A stretch of DNA of 64,000 bases from Epilithonimonas mollis (GCF_900142325.1 NZ_FRAM01000001.1:310001-374000), one strand, 5' to 3'; shown: positions 20,642-29,891, counted from the stretch's first letter. Translations and numbers: made by a program. Notes: a model not told the origin generated them from the letters alone.

Positions 20642-20651
20642 ATTGTGTCAA
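20635..20651. promoter_or_regulatory. Inverted repeat at the XRE start, candidate controller operator
   Basis: TTGACA-TATTG-TGTCAA forms a 6-bp-arm inverted repeat overlapping the first possible start codon. A further TTGACATATT half-site lies 15 bp inside. Controller proteins of R-M systems often bind such sites at their own start. Confidence 0.45.
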
Positions 20652-20734
20652 ATTTATGCAAATATTTCATAGCAATTCAAATTTTGGAAAAACTTTATTA
20701 CGAAGTAATTAGAATTAAACCCAAAAAAGCCACT

Positions 20735-20767
20735 CACCGCCAAACAATTCCTCTGACTGCCAATTTG
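20735..20767 (+). repeat. Dispersed 33-bp element, diverged copy
   Basis: CACCGCCAAACAATTCCT and the following bases align with the 9417 copy, with conserved GCCAAACA and a second GCCAA. It lies between the defence island and traE. Confidence 0.35.
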
Positions 20768-20790
20768 TTATAACGCCTTCATTTCTGAAA

Positions 20791-20824
20791 CACCTTTGTC
20801 CCGAAAGCCTGCAAGGTGCGGGAT
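20791..20824 (+). promoter_or_regulatory. traE leader with two mutually exclusive hairpins
   Basis: CACCTT (20791-20796) pairs with AAGGTG (20813-20818). GTCCCG (20798-20803) pairs with CGGGAT (20819-20824). The two pairings cross, so only one can form. The element ends 28 bp before the traE start. The stems are short and chance is possible. Confidence 0.3.
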
Positions 20825-20852
20825 AACAATAACAAATTAATGTGTTTCAATT

Positions 20853-21158
20853 ATGGAAAAACAGAGAAAAAAAGTTTTGCTGGCAGCCGTGGCTATGCTG
20901 TCAGGAATTGGTGCTTTCGCACAGGGAAACGGTACAGCAGGTATCAACGAGGCTACCCAAATGGTAACGTCTTATTTCGACCCCGCAACCCAATTAATTT
21001 ACGCCATAGGTGCAGTAGTCGGGTTAATCGGAGGTGTTAAGGTGTACAACAAATTCAGTTCGGGCGACCCCGACACGAGCAAAACGGCAGCAAGCTGGTT
21101 TGGTGCGTGTATCTTTTTAATCGTGGCAGCTACCATCCTGCGTTCATTCTTTCTTTAA
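20853..21158 (+). CDS. traE: TraE (DUF4134), small exported membrane protein
   Basis: This 101-aa protein has an N-terminal signal segment (KVLLAAVAMLSGIGAFA, cleavage likely before Gln24) and two hydrophobic stretches (about 49-63 and 81-99). Size and layout match TraE/DUF4134, thought to be the VirB2-like pilin or a channel subunit of the Bacteroidetes conjugation machine. It is the first gene after the defence island and heads the traE-traQ run, with traF starting 11 bp downstream. An overlapping frame from 20816 is a shadow. Confidence 0.85.
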   Translation: MEKQRKKVLLAAVAMLSGIGAFAQGNGTAGINEATQMVTSYFDPATQLIYAIGAVVGLIGGVKVYNKFSSGDPDTSKTAASWFGACIFLIVAATILRSFFL

Positions 21159-21169
21159 TTGTTTGCTTT

Positions 21170-21502
21170 ATGAACAATTACAACATAAACAAAGGCATTG
21201 GAAGGACGGTGGAATTTAAAGGTTTGAAAGCACAATACCTGTTCATCTTCGCTGGCGGACTACTCGGTACGATCATTTTCGTGATGATACTATATATGAC
21301 TGGCGTAAACTCTTACATCTGTCTTTTTCTCGGAGCAGGCGGTGCTTCGCTGATTGTGTGGCAGACCTTTTCGCTCAACCGAAAATACGGCGAACACGGA
21401 TTAATGAAGATAGCTGCTAATAAAAGACATCCTCGATACATCATCTGTCGCAAGCCTGTACACCGCTATTTAAAATTCACATCTAAACAGAATGTAATAT
21501 GA
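21170..21502 (+). CDS. traF: TraF (DUF4133), inner-membrane protein
   Basis: The preferred start is the ATG at 21170, giving 110 aa; an upstream in-frame start at 21107 would run back into traE. Two transmembrane segments (about residues 22-42 and 47-65) are followed by a basic cytosolic tail. This fits TraF/DUF4133, a VirB3-like partner of the TraG ATPase. The stop overlaps the traG start by 4 nt (ATGA), indicating translational coupling. Confidence 0.85.
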   Translation: MNNYNINKGIGRTVEFKGLKAQYLFIFAGGLLGTIIFVMILYMTGVNSYICLFLGAGGASLIVWQTFSLNRKYGEHGLMKIAANKRHPRYIICRKPVHRYLKFTSKQNVI

Positions 21503-24003
21503 GAAATATATCTAAAACAACAACGCTGGAGAACAAATTTCCTTTGTTGGCGGTAGAAAACAACTGCATCCTATCTAAAGATGCAGATATTACCGCCTGC
21601 TTTGAGGTTCGTTTGCCGGAACTGTTTACTGTAGCTTCTGCGGAATATGAAGCCATTCATTCCGCCTGGCATAAGGCTATTAAAACTTTGCCTGATTTTA
21701 CAGTTGTTCACAAGCAAGATTGGTATATCAAGGAAAATTATGCTCCCGATTTGGCAAAAGAAGGCCAGAGTTTTTTGGCTAAATCCTATCAACGCCATTT
21801 CAACGAGCGACCATTCTTAAATCACTATTGCTACCTGTTCCTAACCAAGACTACTAAGGAAAGAATGCGAATGCAAAGCAACTTCAGTTCGCTTTGCAAA
21901 GGTTCATTGATACCAAAGGAAATTAGGAATAAGGAAACAATATACCGCTTTATGGAAGCAGTGGCACAATTTGAACGTATCGTAAACGATAGCGGTTTCA
22001 TAACCCTGAAACGTCTTACCGAAGATGACATTATCGGAACGGACGAAAAACAGGGATTATTGGAACAGTACCTTACGCTATCAAGGGAAGCTGGAACACC
22101 GATGCAGGACATCGCTCTCGGAACGGAAGAAGTCCGTATCGGGAACAAAAGGTTGAGCCTGCACACCTTGTCCGATACTGACGATTTACCCGGAATGGTA
22201 TCGGCTGATACCCGTTTTGAAAAGCTATCTACCGACCGAAGTGATTGCCGTTTGTCATTCGCCGCACCTGTGGGCTTGTTGTTAAACTGCAACCACATTT
22301 ACAACCAATATTTGTTTTTGGATAACAGCGAAGCCAGTCTACAAAAGTTTGAGAAGTCCGCAAGGAATATGCACTCACTGGCTCGTTACAGTCGTGCCAA
22401 CCAAATCAACAAAGAGTGGATAGAAAAGTACCTAAACGAAGCCCACAGTTTTGGGCTATCTTCTGTTCGTGCTCACTTCAACATTATGGCGTGGTCGGAT
22501 GATCCGGCAGAACTGAAACAGCTAAAAAATGATTGTGGAAGTGCTTTAGCATTGATGGAATGTAAACCCAGACACAACACTACGGATGTAGCAACATTGT
22601 ACTGGGCAGGAATGCCGGGTAATGCAGGTGATTTTCCCGCAGAGGAAAGTTTTTACACTTTTATTGAGCCTGCATTGTGCTTTTTTACGGAAGAAACCAA
22701 TTACCACAATTCGCCATCACCATTTGGTATCAAGATGGCTGACCGCCTGACTGGAAAGCCTATCCATTTGGATATTTCGGATTTGCCGATGAAACGTGGA
22801 ATTATTACCAATCGTAACAAGTTCATACTCGGTCCATCGGGAAGTGGTAAATCTTTCTTCACAAACCATATGGTACGACAGTATTACGAGCAAGGCGCTC
22901 ACGTTTTGCTTGTGGACACCGGAAATTCTTATCAAGGTTTGTGCGAACTCATTAAAGGTAAAACCAAAGGCGAAGACGGTGTTTACTTTACTTATACAGA
23001 AGACAACCCAATTGCCTTTAACCCTTTCTATACCGATGATGGCGTGTTCGACATTGAGAAGCGGGAAAGTATCAAGACTTTGATACTGACCTTATGGAAA
23101 CGTGACGATGAGCCGCCAACCCGTTCTGAAGAAGTTGCCCTTTCCAATGCGGTAAGCGGTTATATCGAACGTATCAAAACGGAAGACGTTTACCCGTCAT
23201 TCAACGGTTTCTATGAGTATGTAAAAGGCGACTACCGCAAGGTACTGGAAGAAAAGCAGGTCAGGGAAAAGGACTTTGACATTGCCAACTTCCTGAACGT
23301 ACTCGAACCCTATTACAAGGGTGGCGAATATGATTACCTGCTGAACTCCAACAAGCAGTTAGACCTGCTTTCCAAACGCTTTATCGTGTTTGAGATTGAT
23401 GCGATTAAAGACCACAAAATCCTCTTTCCCATTGTGACCATCATCATTATGGAGGTGTTCATCAACAAGATGCGCCGATTGAAAGGTATTCGTAAGCTCA
23501 TCCTGATTGAAGAGGCTTGGAAAGCGATAGCCAAAGAAGGAATGGCAGAATACATCAAGTATTTGTTTAAGACCGTCCGCAAATTTTTCGGAGAAGCGAT
23601 TGTCGTAACGCAAGAGGTCGATGATATTATCCAGTCGCCCATTGTCAAGGAAAGTATCATCAATAACTCCGACTGTAAAATCCTGCTTGACCAACGCAAG
23701 TATATGAACAAGTTTGATGATATACAGGCGATGTTGGGGCTTACGGACAAAGAGAAAGGGCAGGTACTTTCCATCAATATGAACAACGATGCAAGCCGAC
23801 TTTACAAAGAGGTTTGGATTGGCTTAGGTGGTACGCACTCGGCAGTCTATGCCACCGAAGTTAGTTTGGAGGAATACCTCGCCTACACGACAGAAGAAAC
23901 CGAAAAAATGGAAGTAATGCAGCTTGCTTCCGAACTGGATGGTAATGTAGAACTCGCCATTAAGCATATCGCAATGCAAAGGCGGGACAATTCAAATCAA
24001 TAG
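21499..24003 (+). CDS. traG: TraG: VirB4-type conjugation ATPase
   Basis: An 834-aa ATPase that would power pilus assembly and DNA secretion at the inner membrane. Walker A LGPSGSGKSFF is near residue 445 and Walker B KLILIEEAWKAI near 667, followed by a VTQEVDDI segment typical of VirB4/TraG. The N-terminal half is the usual VirB4 membrane-interaction domain. Length agrees with Bacteroidetes TraG. It is translationally coupled to traF; traI follows after 28 bp. Confidence 0.92.
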   Translation: MRNISKTTTLENKFPLLAVENNCILSKDADITACFEVRLPELFTVASAEYEAIHSAWHKAIKTLPDFTVVHKQDWYIKENYAPDLAKEGQSFLAKSYQRHFNERPFLNHYCYLFLTKTTKERMRMQSNFSSLCKGSLIPKEIRNKETIYRFMEAVAQFERIVNDSGFITLKRLTEDDIIGTDEKQGLLEQYLTLSREAGTPMQDIALGTEEVRIGNKRLSLHTLSDTDDLPGMVSADTRFEKLSTDRSDCRLSFAAPVGLLLNCNHIYNQYLFLDNSEASLQKFEKSARNMHSLARYSRANQINKEWIEKYLNEAHSFGLSSVRAHFNIMAWSDDPAELKQLKNDCGSALALMECKPRHNTTDVATLYWAGMPGNAGDFPAEESFYTFIEPALCFFTEETNYHNSPSPFGIKMADRLTGKPIHLDISDLPMKRGIITNRNKFILGPSGSGKSFFTNHMVRQYYEQGAHVLLVDTGNSYQGLCELIKGKTKGEDGVYFTYTEDNPIAFNPFYTDDGVFDIEKRESIKTLILTLWKRDDEPPTRSEEVALSNAVSGYIERIKTEDVYPSFNGFYEYVKGDYRKVLEEKQVREKDFDIANFLNVLEPYYKGGEYDYLLNSNKQLDLLSKRFIVFEIDAIKDHKILFPIVTIIIMEVFINKMRRLKGIRKLILIEEAWKAIAKEGMAEYIKYLFKTVRKFFGEAIVVTQEVDDIIQSPIVKESIINNSDCKILLDQRKYMNKFDDIQAMLGLTDKEKGQVLSINMNNDASRLYKEVWIGLGGTHSAVYATEVSLEEYLAYTTEETEKMEVMQLASELDGNVELAIKHIAMQRRDNSNQ

Positions 24004-24031
24004 TCATTAACAATTTAAAAATTCAGAAACA

Positions 24032-24664
24032 ATGAAAAAAGTATTGTATCTGGTGTGTACGGCACTGATGCTCGCCGTAGCACCGTCAGCAAAAGCCCAG
24101 TGGGTTGTAACCGACCCGGCTAATTTGGCTTCGGGCATTATCAACTCTGCAAACGAAATCGTGCAGACTTCTTCCACCGTAAGCAACGTGATAAAGAACT
24201 TCAACGAAGTGAAAAAAGTTTACGACCAGGGCAAGGAATATTACGACAAGCTGAAAGCTATCAACAACCTTGTGAAAGATGCCCGTAAAGTGCAACAAAC
24301 GGTATTGTTGGTAGGCGATGTTTCCGAAATGTACGTGAACAACTTCGGCAAGATGATGAACGACCCAAATTTCACACCGCAGGAACTGACCGCTATCGGC
24401 AACGGTTATTCGGCACTGCTCAATGAAAGTACCGAACTGCTGAAAGAACTGAAGCAGATTATAACCTCATCAAGCCTTTCGCTCAATGACAAAGAGCGTA
24501 TGGATGTGATTGACCGTGTGTACAAAGAGGTAAAGGATTACCACAGCCTTGTACGCTACTACACCAACAAGAACATTTCTGTAAGCTACCTAAGAGCGAA
24601 AAAGAAAAACGATGCCCAAAGAGTGCTTGAACTCTACGGAACTGCTAACCAAAAATACTGGTAA
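24032..24664 (+). CDS. traI: TraI (DUF4141), exported conjugation protein
   Basis: This 210-aa protein has a clear signal peptide (KVLYLVCTALMLAVAPSAKA, cleavage before Gln23) and a long, mostly helical mature part, as in DUF4141/TraI. By position and topology it may be the VirB5-like periplasmic component. traJ starts 3 bp after the stop. Confidence 0.85.
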   Translation: MKKVLYLVCTALMLAVAPSAKAQWVVTDPANLASGIINSANEIVQTSSTVSNVIKNFNEVKKVYDQGKEYYDKLKAINNLVKDARKVQQTVLLVGDVSEMYVNNFGKMMNDPNFTPQELTAIGNGYSALLNESTELLKELKQIITSSSLSLNDKERMDVIDRVYKEVKDYHSLVRYYTNKNISVSYLRAKKKNDAQRVLELYGTANQKYW

Positions 24665-24667
24665 ACT

Positions 24668-25663
24668 ATGGAATGGGATAATCTTCACGAACTCCTGCGG
24701 TCGCTTTATGATGATATGATGCCACTTGCAGGCGATATGGCGGCAGTCGCTAAGGGTTTGGCGGGATTGGGAGCATTGTTCTATGTGGCATTAAAGGTTT
24801 GGCAGGCTTTAAGCCGTGCCGAACCTATTGATATGTTCCCTTTGCTGCGCCCGTTCGCTTTGGGGCTTTGCATAATGTTCTTTCCAACCATTGTTTTGGG
24901 AACCATCAATGCGGTATTAAGCCCCGTGGTAGTAGGAACCCACCAAATACTCGAAGACCAGGTGCTTGACCTGAACAAGCTGCAACAGCAGAAAGACCAG
25001 TTGGAATACGAGGCAATGGTAAGGAACCCCGAAACTGCCTATATGGTATCAGACGAAGAGTTTGATAAAAAACTGGATGAACTGGGATGGTCGCCCTCCG
25101 ACATTGGAACAATGGCGGGTATGTATATGGACAGGCAAGCCTACAAGATTGAGAAAGCCATAAAGGATTGGTTTCGCAATCTACTGGAAATACTCTTTCA
25201 GGCAGCGGCTTTGGTCATTGATACCATACGAACGTTTTTCCTGATAGTCCTCTCCATACTCGGACCAATAGCCTTTGCTATTTCCGTATGGGACGGCTTT
25301 CAGTCCACGCTCACGCAATGGCTCACGAGGTACGTCAGCGTTTACCTGTGGCTTCCTGTTTCGGATTTGTTCAGCTCAATGTTGGCAAGAATACAATCCC
25401 TCATTTTGGAAAGGGATATAGCAATGCTTGCCGACCCCACCTATATACCTGATACGAGCAATACCGTGTACATCATCTTTATGATAATCGGCATCATCGG
25501 GTACTTCACTATCCCGACCGTAACAGGTTGGGTAATCCAAGCCGGAGGCGCAGGAAACTTTACCCGCAATGTAAACTCCACAGCAATGAAAGCCGGAAAC
25601 ATCGCCGGAGCAGGCGCAGGCTCAACAGTTGGAAACATCGGCGGTAAACTGATGAATAAATAA
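24668..25663 (+). CDS. traJ: TraJ: polytopic inner-membrane (VirB6-like) protein
   Basis: This 331-aa protein has about five hydrophobic segments (near 22-42, 53-85, 168-190, 193-213 and 262-287). The segment near 113-150 is polar and the C-terminus is rich in Gly/Ala (AGNIAGAGAGSTVGNIGG). It matches TraJ of CTnDOT-like elements, proposed to be the VirB6-type channel core. It lies 3 bp after traI and 19 bp before traK. Confidence 0.88.
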   Translation: MEWDNLHELLRSLYDDMMPLAGDMAAVAKGLAGLGALFYVALKVWQALSRAEPIDMFPLLRPFALGLCIMFFPTIVLGTINAVLSPVVVGTHQILEDQVLDLNKLQQQKDQLEYEAMVRNPETAYMVSDEEFDKKLDELGWSPSDIGTMAGMYMDRQAYKIEKAIKDWFRNLLEILFQAAALVIDTIRTFFLIVLSILGPIAFAISVWDGFQSTLTQWLTRYVSVYLWLPVSDLFSSMLARIQSLILERDIAMLADPTYIPDTSNTVYIIFMIIGIIGYFTIPTVTGWVIQAGGAGNFTRNVNSTAMKAGNIAGAGAGSTVGNIGGKLMNK

Positions 25664-25682
25664 TCATTAATCATTCTAAAAA

Positions 25683-26306
25683 ATGGAATTTAAAACGCTA
25701 AGAAATATCGAAAACAGCTTTAGGCAGATAAGATTATATGCCATTGTGTTTGCGGTTCTCTGCATTAGCGTGGTAGGTTACGCCGTATGGCGTTCCTACC
25801 GCTTTGCAGAAGAACAACGCCAAAAAATCTATGTACTGGATAACGGCAAATCCCTGATGCTTGCCTTATCGCAGGATGCGAGCATCAACCGCCCGGTTGA
25901 AGCAAGGGAACACGTTAGGAGATTTCACGAACTGTTCTTTACGCTTGCTCCCGACAAGAACGCTATTGAAAGCAATATGAGCAGGGCATTTAACCTTGCC
26001 GATAAAAGTGCTTTTGATTACTACAAAGACTTGTCGGAAAAGGGCTATTACAGCCGTATCATTTCGGGGAACGTGCAGCAACGCATCGAGGTGGATAGTG
26101 TCGTGTGCAATTTCGACAACTACCCGTATGCAGTGCGCACCTATGCCAAACAGTTCATTATCCGGTCAAGCAATGTAACCAGGCGAAACCTGATTACTTC
26201 CTGCTATCTCGTCAACTCCGTTCGTTCCGACAATAATCCGCAGGGCTTCAATATTGAAAAATTTGCAGTCGTGGAAAATAAGGATATAGAGGTCATCGAA
26301 CGCTAA
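25683..26306 (+). CDS. traK: TraK: VirB8-like inner-membrane protein
   Basis: This 207-aa protein has a single N-terminal transmembrane helix (about residues 17-37) and a periplasmic domain, the topology of VirB8/TraK. Such proteins nucleate the inner-membrane complex. Unlike most elements, the next gene is not traL but an unrelated 142-aa gene. Confidence 0.88.
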   Translation: MEFKTLRNIENSFRQIRLYAIVFAVLCISVVGYAVWRSYRFAEEQRQKIYVLDNGKSLMLALSQDASINRPVEAREHVRRFHELFFTLAPDKNAIESNMSRAFNLADKSAFDYYKDLSEKGYYSRIISGNVQQRIEVDSVVCNFDNYPYAVRTYAKQFIIRSSNVTRRNLITSCYLVNSVRSDNNPQGFNIEKFAVVENKDIEVIER

Positions 26307-26317
26307 AAAACAATCTT

Positions 26318-26746
26318 ATGGAAGCATTATCAGATTTAAGCACGTTCGCAAAAATCCTTACCGACAAAGGATATAACGGGTATTTCCATACGCAGGGTGC
26401 GTATGCCGGAAAGCTGAAAGACAGCATCAGCGAATACCTCGAAAGCTGCCAAAAAGGTGCAGATACTTTGCCTAAGCAGGACTTACTGCTGACAGGCTAC
26501 CTGCAATGGTCGGGAGAAGACAAGCCAAGTGTAGAATGCAGTATGTGGGTAAATTATCTGAACGGCAAATTCTCACTCAACAGAATGGAGGTGGCAAGAA
26601 AAGACCAATTTGGGCAATTGCTAAAAAAATCGGAACTGACAAACCTCTCTTTAATAGTCGTACCCAATGCAGTTGAGGTTATTGCTTTGGTTAATGATGA
26701 ACAAAAGCAAAATGTGGGTAAAATCTCCAAGCGGTTCAAGCTCTAA
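26318..26746 (+). CDS. Unrecognised protein inserted between traK and traL
   Basis: This 142-aa soluble protein was not recognised. It has no signal peptide, membrane segment or obvious catalytic motif; a Tyr/Gly-rich stretch (DKGYNGYFHTQGAYAG) lies near residue 17 and the C-terminus is basic (KISKRFKL). It sits on the tra strand with short gaps (11 and 23 bp), so it is probably expressed with the secretion genes. A role in transfer, surface exclusion or regulation is possible, but none is supported. Confidence 0.7.
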   Translation: MEALSDLSTFAKILTDKGYNGYFHTQGAYAGKLKDSISEYLESCQKGADTLPKQDLLLTGYLQWSGEDKPSVECSMWVNYLNGKFSLNRMEVARKDQFGQLLKKSELTNLSLIVVPNAVEVIALVNDEQKQNVGKISKRFKL

Positions 26747-26769
26747 CATCATCATAAAAAATTAAGAGT

Positions 26770-27030
26770 ATGAAAAAACTAAGAGCAAATATGGATAGGT
26801 ATTTTGATAAGCTCGACGAACGTTGGCAGGCATTGCCAGTGCGCAAGCAGCACCAATATACCCTGTGCTTTTTTGTGGGATATCTACTGCTTACCGCTGG
26901 TGTAATTTTCAAAGTCTGGTACGATACCTCAAAGTCTGGAAACGATATGATCATAGAGCATATCGAAAATCCTGTCCTCAAAAAAAATGGAAGTCCTGCA
27001 AGATTGCAGGATAGTGTATCAACAATTTAA
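26770..27030 (+). CDS. traL: TraL (DUF3989), small single-pass membrane protein
   Basis: This 86-aa protein has one hydrophobic helix (about residues 32-52: CFFVGYLLLTAGVIF) after a basic N-terminus, as in DUF3989/TraL. It starts 23 bp after the preceding gene; traM starts 12 bp downstream. Confidence 0.83.
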   Translation: MKKLRANMDRYFDKLDERWQALPVRKQHQYTLCFFVGYLLLTAGVIFKVWYDTSKSGNDMIIEHIENPVLKKNGSPARLQDSVSTI

Positions 27031-27042
27031 AAAATAAAATTT

Positions 27043-28392
27043 ATGAAAGAAAATGAGAACAAAAAATCAGTTGTTCGGGTAACAGAAGGTAATCCGTCTG
27101 CAACTGCTGATGTGTTACAAGACGGCACACAGAATAATAAGGAGAAGCTCAAAAAGCCCTTAATTTTCGGCTTAATGGCGATTGTTTTCGTGGGTTGTAT
27201 GTACCTCATATTTAAACCATCCGAAGACAAAAAGACAATTGAAAATGTAGGGCTGAACGATGCGGTACCAGAGGCTACTGGAACTGGAATGCCTGCCGAC
27301 AAAGGCAAGGCGTATGAACAGGAAATGCTCGAACGCAAAGAGCAGGAAAAACGCAATGCATTGGCTACACTTTCAGACTACTGGAATACAGAAGACAAAG
27401 AAGAGCCAACCGACGAACCGTTTAATGAAGAAGAGGAAAACAACAGCTTTGGCGGTAGTGGGAGAAATTCGGCAAGAAGCAGTAACCCTGCTTTGAACAG
27501 CTATCGAAATAGCCAAAGCGCATTGAGTTCCTTTTATCAAGATGATAACGCTGAAACAATGGAACTGCGTAAGCAGGTGGACGAATTGAAAGAAAAATTA
27601 TCAGAAAAGGATGTGCCACCTGTGGCCACAGTTGATGACCAATTGAAGCTAATGGAGAAATCCTATGAAATGGCAGCAAAGTATCTGCCAAAAAATGCGA
27701 ATACCGAAAATTCAACACCTGCTAATGGTGCTGTTCCGGATGCTATTAGTGCTATGGCTACTAACCAAAAAGAGCATTTTGTATCGTTCACATCAGCAAG
27801 AAAAAATACAGTATCAACCCTTTACCGTGAACCATCGGACAGTGCTTTTTTAGCGGATTGGAGCGAAACAAAGAACCGTGGGTTTTATACCGCTGGTTCT
27901 GTGGAACAAATGGCACAACCCAAAAACAGTATCAAAGCCTGTGTACACGATGCCCAAACAGTAGTTGGCGAAACAGGTGTGCGTTTACGATTATTAGAGC
28001 CTGCAAAAACACCGAGCCGTACCATTCCAAAAGGAACGATTTTAACGGCTAATGCGAAATTTCAGGGAGGGCGTTTACAACTAAAAGTTACCTCGATAGA
28101 ACTGGAGGGCAATATCATCCCGGTAGATATAACCATTTACGATTTGGACGGACAGCAAGGCTTGTACGTTCCATATTCGCCGGAAATGAATGCCCTTACC
28201 GAAATGGCAGGCAATATGAGCCAGACAGGCGGAACAAGCGTAATGCTCACGCAAAATGCTGGACAGCAGGTTGCAGCAGACCTTAGTCGTGGCGTGGTAC
28301 AGGGAATTTCGGGCTACTTCGCCAAAAAGGTAAGAACCCCAAAAGTTACGCTGAAAGCAGGATATCAAGTCTTCTTGGTATCTAAAAAATAA
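27043..28392 (+). CDS. traM: TraM: VirB10-like envelope-spanning protein
   Basis: This 449-aa protein has a cytosolic N-terminus, one transmembrane helix (about 40-58: LIFGLMAIVFVGCMYLIF) and a long Asn/Ser-rich, acidic linker with a coiled coil near 165-190. The C-terminal domain (residues 280-449, ending KAGYQVFLVSKK) resembles the TraM/VirB10 domain. VirB10 proteins bridge inner and outer membranes. Confidence 0.9.
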   Translation: MKENENKKSVVRVTEGNPSATADVLQDGTQNNKEKLKKPLIFGLMAIVFVGCMYLIFKPSEDKKTIENVGLNDAVPEATGTGMPADKGKAYEQEMLERKEQEKRNALATLSDYWNTEDKEEPTDEPFNEEEENNSFGGSGRNSARSSNPALNSYRNSQSALSSFYQDDNAETMELRKQVDELKEKLSEKDVPPVATVDDQLKLMEKSYEMAAKYLPKNANTENSTPANGAVPDAISAMATNQKEHFVSFTSARKNTVSTLYREPSDSAFLADWSETKNRGFYTAGSVEQMAQPKNSIKACVHDAQTVVGETGVRLRLLEPAKTPSRTIPKGTILTANAKFQGGRLQLKVTSIELEGNIIPVDITIYDLDGQQGLYVPYSPEMNALTEMAGNMSQTGGTSVMLTQNAGQQVAADLSRGVVQGISGYFAKKVRTPKVTLKAGYQVFLVSKK

Positions 28393-28416
28393 TGTTGAAC
28401 TCAAATAATTTTAATA

Positions 28417-29310
28417 ATGAAAAATCATTTAAAAACCTTTTGGGCAATTGTCCTGATACTCGGCTTTGCCGTACAATCTTTTGCACAAGACAGCATCAGA
28501 ACTCCGCTTGCATTAGGCAAGATAGAACCGTATAAAATGGAAGTTACCTACGATAAAACTTCGCACTTGATTTTTCCGACCGCTATCCGTTATGTGGATT
28601 TGGGAAGCGAATATCTGATTGCAGGAAAAGCAGAAGATGCAGAAAACGTGTTGCGTGTAAAAGCAACGGTAAGGGATTTTGAACCAGAAACCAATTTTTC
28701 GGTCATTACCAATGACGGACGTTTTTACAGTTTCAATGTATATTACAGTTCCTATCCCGAGGCATTGAGTTATGACCTGCTCACAATGCAAAAGGCAGTA
28801 GACAAAGCCAATGGAAACGATGTGCTTCTTGAAGAGTTGGGCAATAATTCGCCTTCACTAGCAGGCTTGCTATTGGAAACGATTTACAAGAAAGACAAGC
28901 GGATAGTCAAGCATATTGGAGCTAAGAGTTTCGGCATTCAGTTTATCCTCAAAGGCATTTACATTCACAATGGCAAATATTATTTCCATACGGAATTGAG
29001 AAATAAAACCAATGTGCCTTTCCAGATTGATTTTATCAATTTCAAAGTAGTAGATAAAAAGGTAGCCAAACGTACTGTGGTACAAGAACGCCCGATGATA
29101 CCCCTCAGAACTTACAAGCCTTTGGACGAGATTGGCGGAAAACTAACCGAACAAAACGTATTCCTGTTAGACCAATTTACCATTGCCGATGACAAGGTAC
29201 TGTTGATTGAGATTTTCGAGAAGAACGGTGGCAGACATCAAACTTTGCAGGTAGAAAATTCGGATTTGATAAAAGCTCGTTTGATAAACGATATGCACCT
29301 AAAATTTTAA
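28417..29310 (+). CDS. traN: TraN (DUF4138), periplasmic/outer-membrane VirB9-like protein
   Basis: This 297-aa protein has an N-terminal signal peptide (FWAIVLILGFAVQSFA, cleavage before Gln24) and a beta-rich mature part, matching TraN/DUF4138. It is expected to join TraM and TraO in the outer-membrane core complex. Gaps to the neighbours are 24 and 20 bp. Confidence 0.88.
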   Translation: MKNHLKTFWAIVLILGFAVQSFAQDSIRTPLALGKIEPYKMEVTYDKTSHLIFPTAIRYVDLGSEYLIAGKAEDAENVLRVKATVRDFEPETNFSVITNDGRFYSFNVYYSSYPEALSYDLLTMQKAVDKANGNDVLLEELGNNSPSLAGLLLETIYKKDKRIVKHIGAKSFGIQFILKGIYIHNGKYYFHTELRNKTNVPFQIDFINFKVVDKKVAKRTVVQERPMIPLRTYKPLDEIGGKLTEQNVFLLDQFTIADDKVLLIEIFEKNGGRHQTLQVENSDLIKARLINDMHLKF

Positions 29311-29330
29311 TAACATTTTAATGCAATAAT

Positions 29331-29891
29331 ATGAAAAAGTATATCTATACCGTGATGTTCATTTTGATGGCCATGACGGTTACACAGGCACAAAGAATGC
29401 TCCCAAAACAGAAAGGATTGGAAATAAGCACAGGAATACTGTCCGATGATAAAATCGGTAATGATTATTACCTCAATATCGGAATGACCGTGAACGGTAA
29501 AAACGGGAACTACCAGCTTTGGGCATTGGAATACACGCACCAATACCACAATTATAAAGACCTCCGCATACCGCAGGAAACTTATACTGCCGAAGGCGGT
29601 TACAGTTTCTTTCTGTTGGGTGATGCCCGTAAAAACATCACACTGAACTTCGGAATAACAGGTGTGGTCGGTTATGAAAGCATCAATCGTGGCGAAGCGA
29701 TGTTGTATGACGGAGCAAAGATTTTGAGCGAGGATAACTTCATCTACGGAGCTGGTGGACGGCTCACTCTTGAAACATATCTATCAGACCGTTTTGTGTT
29801 AATCCTGCAAGGACGCACAAAAGTATTTTGGGGTACGGACTTAGAGCAATTCCGACCATCCGCAGGTGTGGGATTAAGGTTTAATTTTTAA
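29331..29891 (+). CDS. traO: TraO: outer-membrane beta-barrel-like conjugation protein
   Basis: This 186-aa protein has a signal peptide (YTVMFILMAMTVTQA) and a beta-strand pattern ending in the aromatic-terminated strand GVGLRFNF, typical of small outer-membrane barrels. It matches TraO of Bacteroidetes elements. traQ starts 12 bp downstream. Confidence 0.86.
   Translation: MKKYIYTVMFILMAMTVTQAQRMLPKQKGLEISTGILSDDKIGNDYYLNIGMTVNGKNGNYQLWALEYTHQYHNYKDLRIPQETYTAEGGYSFFLLGDARKNITLNFGITGVVGYESINRGEAMLYDGAKILSEDNFIYGAGGRLTLETYLSDRFVLILQGRTKVFWGTDLEQFRPSAGVGLRFNF

Noticed and set aside
20791-20824. H-type pseudoknot in the traE leader
   Set aside because: One connecting loop would have zero nucleotides, so the two stems cannot form together; kept only as alternative hairpins.
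20816-21040. 74-aa frame overlapping traE
   Set aside because: Shadow of traE, which has a clear signal peptide and family match.
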